Positions 15,773 to 24,468 of a DNA stretch of 64,000 nt are shown here, in pieces. Position 1 is the first letter of the stretch. Each line of letters starts with the position of its first letter. The position numbers and the translations under genes were made by a program. The DNA comes from Rhodocyclales bacterium (GTDB taxonomy: Bacteria; Pseudomonadota; Gammaproteobacteria; Burkholderiales; Rhodocyclaceae). Location: positions 1 through 64,000 of the forward strand of contig JACRIX010000103.1 of NCBI GenBank assembly GCA_016215645.1. Direction: 5' to 3'. Under the pieces are notes generated by a model, which was not told the DNA's origin, ran no database searches, and saw nothing but the letters and a program-made list of their open reading frames with translations.

Positions 15773-17188
15773 TCAGGGTTGCAGCGTTTTTAGTCGTGCG
15801 GCGACCTGGTCCCGGTCGAAACTGGCCGGGCGGCTGGCGGCTGCGGCGATGGCCTGGGCATAGTACTGCGCGGCAAGCTTGTTCTGCCGCAAATGCTCAA
15901 GGCTGATGGCCAGGTTGTAGAGAATGTCGGGATTGTCCGGCTCGGCATTGAAGGCACGGAAGTACGCCGGCTGCGCGTCGTTCCAGCGGCCCATGCGGGC
16001 ATAGAGGTTCCCCAGCGAGAAATGCGGAGCCGCCAGTTCCGGCTGCGCCGCGGCAAGTGATTTCAAGCGGCTTTCAGTCATCCCGGGATCCACCTGTCCG
16101 CGTTGATTCAACAGCGCGGATATCGCCACCGAATCCTGCGGATCGGACTCGATGATTTGACGATACAAGGCGTCTGCCTGATCAAGGCGCCCCTGCCGCA
16201 GGGCGATTGCGGCAAGCCCATGAAGGACGTCGGTATTGCGCGGATCATTCTTGCGTGCCCGCTCGTACTCGATTTGAGCCAGCGCCAGTTCGCCACGGTT
16301 GAAGGCCTCAAAGCCACGATTCAATGCCGGGTCAATCCTGAGCGGCTGACGGGTCACGCGAATCCCGCTATCCTCGTCGGGAATCTCGGCATTCCGCGCC
16401 GGTGTGCGGCGTTGGCGCGCCGGTGGTCTGGCAACTGGTTCATCGTCATCTTCATTTGTCGCAGCAGTCCTGGGACGCGGTGCACCGGCAGTGGGGCCGT
16501 TGGCTGCAAGGCCGGGAGCAGCAGTTGACGCAGCTGGAGGGGGAAGAGTCGGCGCTGGCGTTACGGCGGCCAACACGGGTGCTGCCGGTGGCGTGGCCGG
16601 CGGCATCGGTTTCGCGATCATGCTGTTCTTGGGCTGCAGTTGCCACCAGAAATATCCACCGATGCCGGTGACGGACAAAACTGTCAGTACGCCGATAGCA
16701 ACGGCGAATGCTTTGCGGCTTTCCTGCTTTTCCGGTTGCTTTGCGGCGAAGAGGTTTTGCGCGGCAGCCTTCACCTGCGCATCGTCAACCTCCGGGACTG
16801 GGCGTCGAGGGCTTTCTGTTGGTGCCGCTGCTGCCGTTGGTAGCGGGCGCGCGACTGCTTCCACCGGCATTGGCGCAGGTGGAGGTGGCGCGATGGGCTC
16901 CATTTTTACCGCGGCGATCGAAGGCGGAGGTACCTGGCGAGCGGCCGCAGCGGCCTCTTCGAGAAACTGTGCATCCAGTTCTTCGAGATGAGATGCCAGG
17001 GACATCATGGGTTCGGTGCGACCAGCGCCCTGATCGATTTCCCGGGGCGGATCTGCGGAATCAGCCGGTAACGGCTCCAGGGCAAGGCTACCGAAGTTAT
17101 CGATCTCCGGGTTGTTGTCGCCACCGCCCTCGGCTCCCTGGCGCTTGGCCAGTTCCGCCTTCTTCAGGGCGTCCATTAGGAGACTCAT
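15773..17188 (-). CDS. mshN: TPR-repeat MSHA biogenesis protein, MshN-like
   Basis: This is a 471-residue bitopic protein: a cytoplasmic N-terminus, a membrane helix near residue 165 (AVAIGVLTVLSVTGIGGYFWW), a long Pro/Ala-rich linker and at least four C-terminal TPR repeats (FNRGELALAQIEYERA, LRQGRLDQADALYRQI, YARMGRWNDAQPAYFRA). The linker contains AAVTPAPTL, one copy of the dispersed repeat. Its ATG overlaps the mshL stop (ATGA). In MSHA loci MshN sits beside MshL/MshM and is thought to help secretin assembly. Confidence 0.8.
   Translation of the reverse strand: MSLLMDALKKAELAKRQGAEGGGDNNPEIDNFGSLALEPLPADSADPPREIDQGAGRTEPMMSLASHLEELDAQFLEEAAAAARQVPPPSIAAVKMEPIAPPPPAPMPVEAVARPLPTAAAAPTESPRRPVPEVDDAQVKAAAQNLFAAKQPEKQESRKAFAVAIGVLTVLSVTGIGGYFWWQLQPKNSMIAKPMPPATPPAAPVLAAVTPAPTLPPPAASTAAPGLAANGPTAGAPRPRTAATNEDDDEPVARPPARQRRTPARNAEIPDEDSGIRVTRQPLRIDPALNRGFEAFNRGELALAQIEYERARKNDPRNTDVLHGLAAIALRQGRLDQADALYRQIIESDPQDSVAISALLNQRGQVDPGMTESRLKSLAAAQPELAAPHFSLGNLYARMGRWNDAQPAYFRAFNAEPDNPDILYNLAISLEHLRQNKLAAQYYAQAIAAAASRPASFDRDQVAARLKTLQP
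16545..16568 (-). repeat. Dispersed short repeat inside mshN
   Basis: On the minus strand GCCGTAACGCCAGCGCCGAC followed by TCTTC. Read as A-V-T-P-A-P-T-L. Confidence 0.6.
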
Positions 17189-19062
17189 TGCGGCCCTGCT
17201 CCGGCTTGAGCTGGCTGCGTTGCAGCTTTGGTGGCGGGATCCTTGAAATAAGTCCTACTTGGCAACAAGTCGCGGAACGACTGGTAATCCGTAGTTATGC
17301 TGGGATCGCGGATGATCGTCGGCTTGAGAAAAATGACCAGTTCAGTCTTGGACATGGTGTCGCTGCGATTGCGGAAGAAATTTCCGACTCCCGGAAGGTC
17401 TCCCAGACCGGGAACCTGGCTGGAAGTATTGCTGATCTTGTCTTCCATCAATCCACCCATCACGGCGACTTCGCCATCCGACAGGCGCAACATCGATTCC
17501 ATTTCGCGGGTCTGGATGACAGGAACATTATTCACCGCACCAAGGTTGGGGGTCGGATCCTGCACATCGCCTGTTTTGCTCGATATCGTTGGGCGAACAT
17601 TGAGAAGGATGCTGCCGTTCTCGCTAATCTGTGGCGTGACGCTCATGACAAGGCCGACCGAAATGGACTTGGCGGTGGCCGTGAAATTATTTGTGGTTCC
17701 GGTTGTGGTGGTGGTCGAGTCGTTCTTGACCTCGAAGTAGACCAGATTGTTAACCACTTTGAGCATCGCCGTCTGGTTGTTGAGGACGCTCAACTTTGGA
17801 CTGGAAAGGACTTTGACCTTGCCGAAGGTTTCGAGCAGGCTGAGCGTTGACACCAGGCCAAGACCGGGGGCTACGTAATTAAGGAGGAAGGCAAAGGTTC
17901 CGGGGGAGGCACCAAAGGTTGGCGCCGTAGTCGACGTCACAAAAGAGCCAGAGGTTGTCAAAACCGGATTGGTAGCAGTGGTCGGGTTCTGTGCCAGCGA
18001 AAAACCTGCCTGAGGATTCCCCGGCCGCAGGCTACGCAGGCTTTGCCAGTTGATGCCTTGCTGGTAGGCGTCATTCAGGCTGACTTCCGCTATCGTTGCC
18101 TCGATTACGACCTGGCGCCGCGCATTGATCAGCACGAGATCAAGGTACTCCTGCACCTTCTCGTGTTGCCGAGCGCTTGCGCGCACGACGATGACGCCGG
18201 CCTCGGGATTGACGATGATCGAGGCTGCTTCGCGGAAGGTTGTGCGTTTGACCACCGTGGTTCCCTGCTGCTGCACAGTCGCCGGATTCGGGCTGCCGGA
18301 AATGCCGCCCGCCTGGGCCGAACTGCGTCCTGCAGTTTGACTGCTTTGCGCACCTGTTCCTGTCGTGGCCTGCTGGTCGGAGCGCTCGATTACGGTTTCG
18401 CTGGATCCTTCGGGAAGGATCTTGTCGCTTTCCCGCAGGATATCCTTGAGGTTTTTTTCGATGGAGAGCCAGAAGTTGTTTTGTGCGGAACTCTTTACCG
18501 ACGTCGCGGAATTGTTGCCGCTTCCCGATGACCCTCCTGCCGCGCTGGTACTGGTTGAGGCGATTTGCGTATTTATCGAGACCGAGCCGGTCAGCTCGCG
18601 CGACATGTTGACGTAATCAACCTTGTAGTTGCGCAGGAATGGCGTATCCGGCATGACCAGCAGATTTGGCCCATCGAGTTCCCAGCGCATGTCAACTTGC
18701 CTGGAAATGCGCGTGAGAATCTGTTGCAGGGTTTGGTCGATGGCATTGATGGTTACGATGCCATTGATGCCGGGATGCACATCGACATTGAGTTTGGCGT
18801 CTCGGGCCAGTGCAAACAGCAGATCCTGAACCGGGATATTGCGCACGGATACGGAATACGACTCGGTCTTGGCGGCGGCACGCGGCCGAGGCAACAGCGG
18901 TGTCGCGGCGACCGGAGTCGGGATATCCGTATTTACGGCTATCTGCGCTTCGGTGTTGATGTGCCCGGCCGACGAGGGCTGATGCTGCATGCCACCGCAG
19001 GCCGTCAGGGCCAGACAGGTAACAAGGCCTACCGGGAGTGGCGATATCACGAAAGTGCGCAA
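17185..19062 (-). CDS. mshL: MSHA-type outer-membrane secretin, MshL
   Basis: This is a 625-residue lipoprotein secretin. The signal ends in the lipobox LTAC. The N-terminal domain has SVSVRNIPVQDLLFALARDA and DVHPGIN (secretin/TonB short N-terminal and N1 domains). A Ser/Gly/Gln-rich insertion spans ~170-270, and the C-terminal beta-barrel has SVTPQISENGSILLNVRP and VMGGLMEDKISNTSSQVPGLGDLPGVGNFF. It forms the pilus exit channel. The start codon appears to be TTG, preceded by GGGGATTCG; no ATG lies closer to the signal peptide. Confidence 0.92.
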   Translation of the reverse strand: MRTFVISPLPVGLVTCLALTACGGMQHQPSSAGHINTEAQIAVNTDIPTPVAATPLLPRPRAAAKTESYSVSVRNIPVQDLLFALARDAKLNVDVHPGINGIVTINAIDQTLQQILTRISRQVDMRWELDGPNLLVMPDTPFLRNYKVDYVNMSRELTGSVSINTQIASTSTSAAGGSSGSGNNSATSVKSSAQNNFWLSIEKNLKDILRESDKILPEGSSETVIERSDQQATTGTGAQSSQTAGRSSAQAGGISGSPNPATVQQQGTTVVKRTTFREAASIIVNPEAGVIVVRASARQHEKVQEYLDLVLINARRQVVIEATIAEVSLNDAYQQGINWQSLRSLRPGNPQAGFSLAQNPTTATNPVLTTSGSFVTSTTAPTFGASPGTFAFLLNYVAPGLGLVSTLSLLETFGKVKVLSSPKLSVLNNQTAMLKVVNNLVYFEVKNDSTTTTTGTTNNFTATAKSISVGLVMSVTPQISENGSILLNVRPTISSKTGDVQDPTPNLGAVNNVPVIQTREMESMLRLSDGEVAVMGGLMEDKISNTSSQVPGLGDLPGVGNFFRNRSDTMSKTELVIFLKPTIIRDPSITTDYQSFRDLLPSRTYFKDPATKAATQPAQAGAGPQ

Positions 19063-19095
19063 ACGAATCCCCGATTAAGAGTAATAGCCATTCTT

Positions 19096-19123
19096 AGCAT
19101 AACACATTATATTTTAGATACAA
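19096..19123 (-). promoter_or_regulatory. AT-rich promoter region before mshL
   Basis: The 109-bp gap between mshM and mshL is strikingly AT-rich for this genome. On the minus strand TTGTAT (19118-19123) and TATGCT (19096-19101) are 16 bp apart, and a perfect TATAAT lies at 19106-19111. A promoter here would let the structural genes be expressed apart from the regulator and mshM. Confidence 0.5.
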
Positions 19124-19171
19124 CTCAATGATTTAATTGAATCAGCGCTGTTGTGACAGTGTCGCTTTTGT

Positions 19172-20731
19172 CTAACGCAAGCGGATGGCTTGCCGTGGAT
19201 AGGGCTTGCTGCTGCGCAACTGCCTGGGCAGGGTTCGAATCGCGGCCGAAGCGGCCTCGCGGCTGGAATAGTCGCCGTAGATTACTCCGTAACGTGGGGC
19301 GCCGCTGAGTTCGGAGTAGTAAACCCGAAGCTTTTCAGCATCTTCCCCCGCTTCCGGCAGTCGACGCAACAGACTTTCCACTTCCCCATAGTGACTGGCG
19401 TCAGTGGCAAAGACCTGTATGAACCACCGGTCGTTCGGTAGTTGCTCCAGCCAGGGCTTGCTGGCTTCAAGCCGCGCGCGGGTGAGGCGCCCGGCCTTGG
19501 GCTTTTCATTGGTGGGTTGCACTTGCTGCCTTGACGTGCCGGCGTCGGACGGGGCATTGCCCGGAGCGGCCGCCGGGGGCGGCACTGCGGACGTGGCGGC
19601 AGGTGGTGGAACGCCCGGAGGCGACGCGATGGTCACCACCCCGGATGCGGTCGCGGCAACCCCTGTGGCTGGAGTTGCCGTAGCGCCGGGTAGTGTGGTG
19701 GCCGGAGGCAGTATCGCGTCCGGAACCGGTTTGCTTGGTGTTTCAGGCGTTGGTGCCGGTGGCTTCCCGGTGGCGGCTACCGGCGGAATCGCAGGTCCCT
19801 GCGGCAACCCATCGTTCTGCGAAGCTGCCATGATTGCCAAGGCCGCAACCGCTGCCGCGGCAAGGGCGGTGCCCAGCCAGGCAAGCCTCCGCCCATTGCC
19901 TCCTCGGGATCGATAGGTGGCATCGCTGAATTCGCAATCGCGGATCGCGGCTTGCGCTTCCTTGGCTCCGATCAAATGCGTTCCTGCCGAAAACGCGGCG
20001 AGCAGCGATTTGTCGGCGATGATGTTGATGCGTCGGGTGAGTCCCAGCGAGCTATGGACGATCAGTTTCAGCGCGGCCTGGGAAAAAATACTGGGTCCGC
20101 GGTAACCTGCCGTACGCATGCGGAAGTCGAGGTAGTTCGCGATGTCGTCGCGTACCAATGGCTCCAGTCCGAAATTGTGGGTAATGCGCTCCTTGAGTTG
20201 GCGCATGTCCGGGCGCGCCAGGATATCGTTCAGCTCCGGCTGGCCGAAGAGAACGAGTTGCAGCAGCTTGCTGTGGTTGGATTCAAGGTTGGACAGGAGC
20301 CGGATTTCTTCAAGGGTGTCGGCCGGCATGGCGTGGGCCTCGTCGATCAGGACAACAACCTGGCGCCCTTCGCCGTAGGATTTGATCAACTGGTCCTGAA
20401 GCGCGCGCATGACCACGGAGGTGCGCGAGTTCGCGGCAACGTCGAGTTGCAGCTCGTCGGCAATGGCGTACAGGATGTCGTCGCGCGAGAGCGACGGATT
20501 CGCGAGATACACAATGGTTACGGTGTCGGGCAGCCGTTCCATCAGCACACGGCAAAGCATGGTCTTGCCGCTGCCGACTTCACCGCTCACCTTGACGATG
20601 CCTTCGTCATGGGTGATGGCGTAGATCAGCGCGTCGAGCGTCGCGCCGCGGTTGGCCCCGTCGAAGAAAAAGTCGGTGTGGGGCGTAATGCGGAAGGGGG
20701 GCTCGTTGAGTCCGAAGTGTTCCAGATACAT
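19172..20731 (-). CDS. mshM: ExeA/MshM-like AAA+ ATPase with C-terminal SPOR domain
   Basis: This 519-residue protein begins MYLEHFGLNEPPFRITP, the MshM/ExeA/GspA start. Walker A GEVGSGKTM is near residue 50, Walker B VVLIDEAHAMPADTLEEIR near 130, and NLESNHSKLLQLVLFGQPEL follows. A membrane helix lies near residue 280 (LGTALAAAAVAALAIMAA). After a Pro/Ala linker the last ~80 residues (WFIQVFATDASHYGEVESLL, YGVIYGDYSSREAA) form a SPOR peptidoglycan-binding domain. It likely uses ATP to fit the secretin through the cell wall. The regulator gene lies 29 nt upstream. Confidence 0.88.
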   Translation of the reverse strand: MYLEHFGLNEPPFRITPHTDFFFDGANRGATLDALIYAITHDEGIVKVSGEVGSGKTMLCRVLMERLPDTVTIVYLANPSLSRDDILYAIADELQLDVAANSRTSVVMRALQDQLIKSYGEGRQVVVLIDEAHAMPADTLEEIRLLSNLESNHSKLLQLVLFGQPELNDILARPDMRQLKERITHNFGLEPLVRDDIANYLDFRMRTAGYRGPSIFSQAALKLIVHSSLGLTRRINIIADKSLLAAFSAGTHLIGAKEAQAAIRDCEFSDATYRSRGGNGRRLAWLGTALAAAAVAALAIMAASQNDGLPQGPAIPPVAATGKPPAPTPETPSKPVPDAILPPATTLPGATATPATGVAATASGVVTIASPPGVPPPAATSAVPPPAAAPGNAPSDAGTSRQQVQPTNEKPKAGRLTRARLEASKPWLEQLPNDRWFIQVFATDASHYGEVESLLRRLPEAGEDAEKLRVYYSELSGAPRYGVIYGDYSSREAASAAIRTLPRQLRSSKPYPRQAIRLR

Positions 20732-20760
20732 GGGTGGGTCCGTCAGTCTGGTGCCAGGTC

Positions 20761-22260
20761 CTATTGCGCGGAAGTTCGCTTTTCCCTTGCCAGAGTTTCG
20801 ATGCGATTGTAAAGCGTGGTGCGATTGACGCCGAGCAATCGGGCTGCCTGGCTCATGTTGTTGTGCGCAAGCCGCTGTGCGGCCTCGATGTAGGCTTCTT
20901 CCCAGAGGTGGAGTGTCGCATCCAGGTTGAAATCGTGTCGGCTCTGGATGTCGTTCAGTGCGATGGCAATCAATTCAGTCCGACTGGCCATGGCGGGAGC
21001 GGCGATGGCACTGCCAGCTACGGACTCGCTCCCGGGATCGAGCTCCGCCTCAAGGTCTTCAACACCGACTTCATTTCCGGCGAATTTGGTGGTCAGGCGT
21101 ATGGCGATATTGCGTAGTTCGCGAACATTTCCGGGGAAGGGATAGGTCAGAATCCGTTGCACCGCCCCTCGGCTCAGGCGGAACTGCGGAAGATCGGCCT
21201 GGGCAGCGTAAACGCCGCGAAAATGCTCCAGCAGCACCATGCGGTCATCGCCGAGATCGCGCAGTGGCGGAATCGCAACCGTGAATACTGACAGGCGGTG
21301 GTACAAATCTGCACGAAAGCGCCCTTCACGCACTTCCTTTTTCAAGTCGCGGTTGGTGGCGGCGACGATGCGGGCCGATGATCGCCGTGCCGTGGTTTCA
21401 CCGATCCGCTGGAATTCACCGTTCTCGAGCACACGCAACAGCTTTGGTTGGAGGTCCAGCGGAAGCTCACCGATCTCGTCGAGGAACAGCGTCCCGTCGG
21501 AGGCTTCCTCAAAATATCCGGCGCGTTGGCCGCTGGCACCGGTAAAAGCCCCCTTGGCATGTCCGAAGAGAGTGGCTTCGACCAGATTGGGTGAGATTGC
21601 CGCACAATTCAATGCCAGGTAGGGTCTCGCCGCCCGATCGGACAGTTTATGCAAAGCGCCGGCCGCCAGTTCCTTGCCGCTGCCCGATTCGCCCTCGATC
21701 AGGACGGGAAACGGCGAATCGGCGAACTGCCGAAGTTGCGCGCGAAGCTTTTGCAGCGCCGCGCTGGCCCCGATCAAACCATCGTCGTTTTCAGTTGATG
21801 TGTCTCTAAAAGACAACACTCTTCGTATCAGCTTGCGCAGATATTCGGGATCCGCCGGCTTGGCGACGAACTCCGTGGCTCCCAGCGCGCGGGCGTGCCG
21901 TGCGTTCAGTTCGTCACTCTGCCCGGAGAGCACCACAATGCGGGTTCCCGGGGCATGGGCAAGGATGTCGGCGATCAAGGCAAAGCCTTCATCAGGCCGG
22001 TGGGGAGTTGGTGGCAGCCCAAGGTCAATCAACGCCAGTGCCGGCGTCTGCTTGTTGTCGCGCAGGCAACCTACTGCTTCGGCGCGCGTCGAAGCGGTGC
22101 GTACTGCGTATTCCCTGCCGAGGAAAAAGCCTAGAGCGTCGGCGATCAGTGGGTCATCGTCGACGATCAGCAATTCGATCTTGCTGTCCGGAGCGCTCAA
22201 GTCAGATTCCGCGGTGCTGGTTCGATCAGACGATGCTAGCCCATTCCCGCGCGCTTGCAT
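20761..22260 (-). CDS. Sigma-54-dependent NtrC-family response regulator
   Basis: This 499-residue protein has a receiver domain (LLIVDDDPLIADA, phospho-acceptor in ALIDLGLP near residue 78, then VVLSGQ and KPADPEYL). A sigma-54 AAA+ domain follows with GESGSGKE, the sigma-54 contact loop GAFTGA (~234-240) and TLFLDEIGELPLDLQPKLL, and a Fis-type helix-turn-helix ends it (SQAARLLGVNRTTLYNRIE). It resembles PrsR-type regulators in its receiver. It is the first gene of the pilus locus. No partner kinase is in the window. ATG 22260 was chosen; a GTG at 22290 is in frame. Confidence 0.88.
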   Translation of the reverse strand: MQARGNGLASSDRTSTAESDLSAPDSKIELLIVDDDPLIADALGFFLGREYAVRTASTRAEAVGCLRDNKQTPALALIDLGLPPTPHRPDEGFALIADILAHAPGTRIVVLSGQSDELNARHARALGATEFVAKPADPEYLRKLIRRVLSFRDTSTENDDGLIGASAALQKLRAQLRQFADSPFPVLIEGESGSGKELAAGALHKLSDRAARPYLALNCAAISPNLVEATLFGHAKGAFTGASGQRAGYFEEASDGTLFLDEIGELPLDLQPKLLRVLENGEFQRIGETTARRSSARIVAATNRDLKKEVREGRFRADLYHRLSVFTVAIPPLRDLGDDRMVLLEHFRGVYAAQADLPQFRLSRGAVQRILTYPFPGNVRELRNIAIRLTTKFAGNEVGVEDLEAELDPGSESVAGSAIAAPAMASRTELIAIALNDIQSRHDFNLDATLHLWEEAYIEAAQRLAHNNMSQAARLLGVNRTTLYNRIETLAREKRTSAQ

Positions 22261-22324
22261 TGCGGTTTCTGCATGGCGTTTACCCCGCACTTCAGCGCTT
22301 GTCTCCGTCAGTTGAAGGGGGCTC

Positions 22325-22333
22325 TGCTAGAAT
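22325..22333 (+). promoter_or_regulatory. Extended -10 promoter of the mla operon
   Basis: TGCTAGAAT (extended -10) lies 39 nt before the mlaF ATG. No good -35 is visible, as expected for extended -10 promoters. Confidence 0.4.
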
Positions 22334-22372
22334 TGCGCGTCAGGAATCGAGCCGGACATCCCCGGTGCAAAC

Positions 22373-23188
22373 ATGTCCCTGGAACCCCTCGTAGAAATCC
22401 GCGACCTGAATTTCACCTACGACAGCCGGCCTGTCCTTACCGGGATCAACATGACGATTCCGCGAGGGAAGGTTGTCGCTGTGATGGGTAGCTCGGGCTG
22501 TGGCAAAACCACCACACTTCGTCTGATCGGCGGCCAACTGAGGCCGACTTCAGGTTCGGTGAAGGTCGGCGGGCAGATGGTGCATGAACTGAGTGGCGAC
22601 GGGCTTTATGCATTGCGCCGGCGGATGGGCATGTTGTTCCAGTTCGGCGCCCTGTTCACGGATATGTCGGTGTACGACAATATTGCCTTTCAGATGCGCG
22701 AGCACACTGATCTCCCGGAGAAAGTGATTCGTGATCTGGTAATGATGAAGCTTCACGCCGTAGGCCTCAGGGGGGCCCATGACCTGATGCCCGCAGAACT
22801 GTCGGGTGGCATGGCGCGGCGGGTCGCCCTGGCGCGGGCGGTTGCGCTCGACCCGATGCTGATCATGTACGACGAACCGTTTGCCGGCCTGGATCCGATT
22901 TCGCTGTCGATCATTGGCGAATTGATCCGCAAGCTGAATGACGTGCTGGGCGCCAGTTCCGTCGTCGTCACCCATGATGTACAGGAGTCGCTGAAAATCG
23001 TCGATTACGTCTATTTTGTATCTGCGGGCAAGATCGTGGCAGAAGGCACGGCCGAGGAGATAAAACAGTCCAAAGTGCCCTATGTGCATCAGTTTGTCTG
23101 GGGCGAGGCTGACGGTCCGGTGCCCTTCCAGTATCCTGCGCGGCCCTATGGGGAAGAATTGATGGAAAGGGCAGGGCGACGTGGATAA
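22373..23188 (+). CDS. mlaF: Phospholipid ABC transporter ATPase MlaF
   Basis: This 271-residue ABC ATPase has Walker A GSSGCGKTT, the signature LSGGMARRVALARA, Walker B LIMYDEPFAGLDPIS and VVTHDVQESL. The short form and its C-terminal FQYPARPYGEEL tail are typical of MlaF. It powers MlaE-mediated phospholipid transport across the inner membrane. It opens a run of six mla genes and overlaps mlaE by 8 nt. Confidence 0.95.
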   Translation: MSLEPLVEIRDLNFTYDSRPVLTGINMTIPRGKVVAVMGSSGCGKTTTLRLIGGQLRPTSGSVKVGGQMVHELSGDGLYALRRRMGMLFQFGALFTDMSVYDNIAFQMREHTDLPEKVIRDLVMMKLHAVGLRGAHDLMPAELSGGMARRVALARAVALDPMLIMYDEPFAGLDPISLSIIGELIRKLNDVLGASSVVVTHDVQESLKIVDYVYFVSAGKIVAEGTAEEIKQSKVPYVHQFVWGEADGPVPFQYPARPYGEELMERAGRRG

Positions 23189-23975
23189 CGCGATAGTGCG
23201 CACATTGCGCGGGCTTGGCGAGAAGGTCACTTCCCGCATCTGGCGCCTGGGCTACGCCAGCCGCTTCTTCCTCGCGATACTCCTTCATTCCGGCACCTCG
23301 CTGCGTCGGATCAACCTGACCATCCGCGAGATCTATTTCACCGGCGTCCTCAGCCTGATCATCATCCTGGTGTCGGGCATGTTCGTCGGCATGGTGCTGG
23401 GACTGCAAGGCTACGACACACTTCAGCGCTACGGGTCGACCGAAGCGCTCGGGGTTCTGGTCTCGCTCTCCCTGGTGCGCGAACTCGGGCCGGTGGTCGC
23501 GGCCCTGCTGTTTGCCAGTCGCGCCGGTTCAGCCATCACCGCGGAAATCGGCATGATGAAGGCCACCGAGCAGCTGTCCGCGATGGAGATGATGGCGGTG
23601 GATCCGATTGCCAGGGTGGTCGCCCCGCGCTTCTGGGGAGGGGTCATTTCAATGCCGCTGCTGGCCGCGCTGTTCTCGGCGATGGGGATCTTCGGAGGCT
23701 ATCTGGTCGGCGTGCAGTTGATTGGTGTCGACGAGGGTTCGTTCTGGTCGCAGATGCAGGCCTCGGTTGATTTTCGTGAAGACATCCTCAACGGTGTGAT
23801 CAAAAGTTTCGTATTTGGTGTCATCGTCAGTTGGGTGGCTGTTTTCGAGGGTTACGATGCCGAGCCGACGGCGGAGGGGGTTTCCGGAGCGACTACCCGT
23901 ACCGTTGTAACATCCTCGCTGGCCATTTTGGCCGCAGATTTCATTCTCACCGCTTTCATGTTTACAGGGTCATGA
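23181..23975 (+). CDS. mlaE: Phospholipid ABC transporter permease MlaE
   Basis: This 264-residue membrane protein has the MlaE pattern: LSLVRELGPVVAALLFASRAGSAITAEIG, the EQLSAMEMMAVDP coupling helix, and five to six membrane helices. It starts with GTG inside the mlaF end (8-nt overlap) and is followed after one base by mlaD. Confidence 0.95.
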   Translation: MDNAIVRTLRGLGEKVTSRIWRLGYASRFFLAILLHSGTSLRRINLTIREIYFTGVLSLIIILVSGMFVGMVLGLQGYDTLQRYGSTEALGVLVSLSLVRELGPVVAALLFASRAGSAITAEIGMMKATEQLSAMEMMAVDPIARVVAPRFWGGVISMPLLAALFSAMGIFGGYLVGVQLIGVDEGSFWSQMQASVDFREDILNGVIKSFVFGVIVSWVAVFEGYDAEPTAEGVSGATTRTVVTSSLAILAADFILTAFMFTGS

Positions 23976-23976
23976 C

Positions 23977-24447
23977 ATGAGCCGTACTACACTGGATCTC
24001 TGGGTTGGGTTTTTCGTCGCTGTCGGATTGGGTGCACTGTTGTTTCTTGCCCTCAAAGTGGGCAACATGGCCTCGGCAAGTAGCGGCGATACTTATGCAA
24101 TTCAGGCCAAATTTGATAACATCGGCGGCCTGAAGGTACGTGGCGCAGTGAAGAGCGCCGGGGTGGTGGTAGGGCGGGTGGCGGAAATCCGGTTTGATCC
24201 GGAAGCGTATGTTGCGGTCGTGACGATAAATCTTGACGCCCGCTACAAATTTCCCCGGGACACGTTCGCCACCATCAACACCTCGGGCCTGTTGGGCGAG
24301 CAGTACATAGGATTCGAAGTCGGTGGCGATACGGCGATGCTGAAGAGTGGGGACACCATCAAGAAAACCCAGTCGGCCGTGGTGCTGGAAAAGCTGATCA
24401 GCCAGTTCATGTTCAACAAGGCTGCCGAGGATGGCGGCAAAAAGTAG
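23977..24447 (+). CDS. mlaD: Substrate-binding MCE-domain protein MlaD
   Basis: This 156-residue protein has an N-terminal membrane anchor (LWVGFFVAVGLGALLFLAL) and one MCE domain (YAIQAKFDNIGGLKVRGAVKSAGVVVGRV). LLGEQYIGFE lies near the end. It forms the hexameric periplasmic ring on MlaFE. GTCATGAC overlap with the mlaE end indicates coupled translation. Confidence 0.95.
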   Translation: MSRTTLDLWVGFFVAVGLGALLFLALKVGNMASASSGDTYAIQAKFDNIGGLKVRGAVKSAGVVVGRVAEIRFDPEAYVAVVTINLDARYKFPRDTFATINTSGLLGEQYIGFEVGGDTAMLKSGDTIKKTQSAVVLEKLISQFMFNKAAEDGGKK

Positions 24448-24468
24448 TTCATAGGTGCCCGAATAAAA

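Noticed and set aside
20738-20753. TGGCAC on the minus strand before mshM, a possible sigma-54 -24 box
   Set aside because: The -12 element reads TGACG instead of TTGC(A/T), and transcription would start on the mshM ATG.
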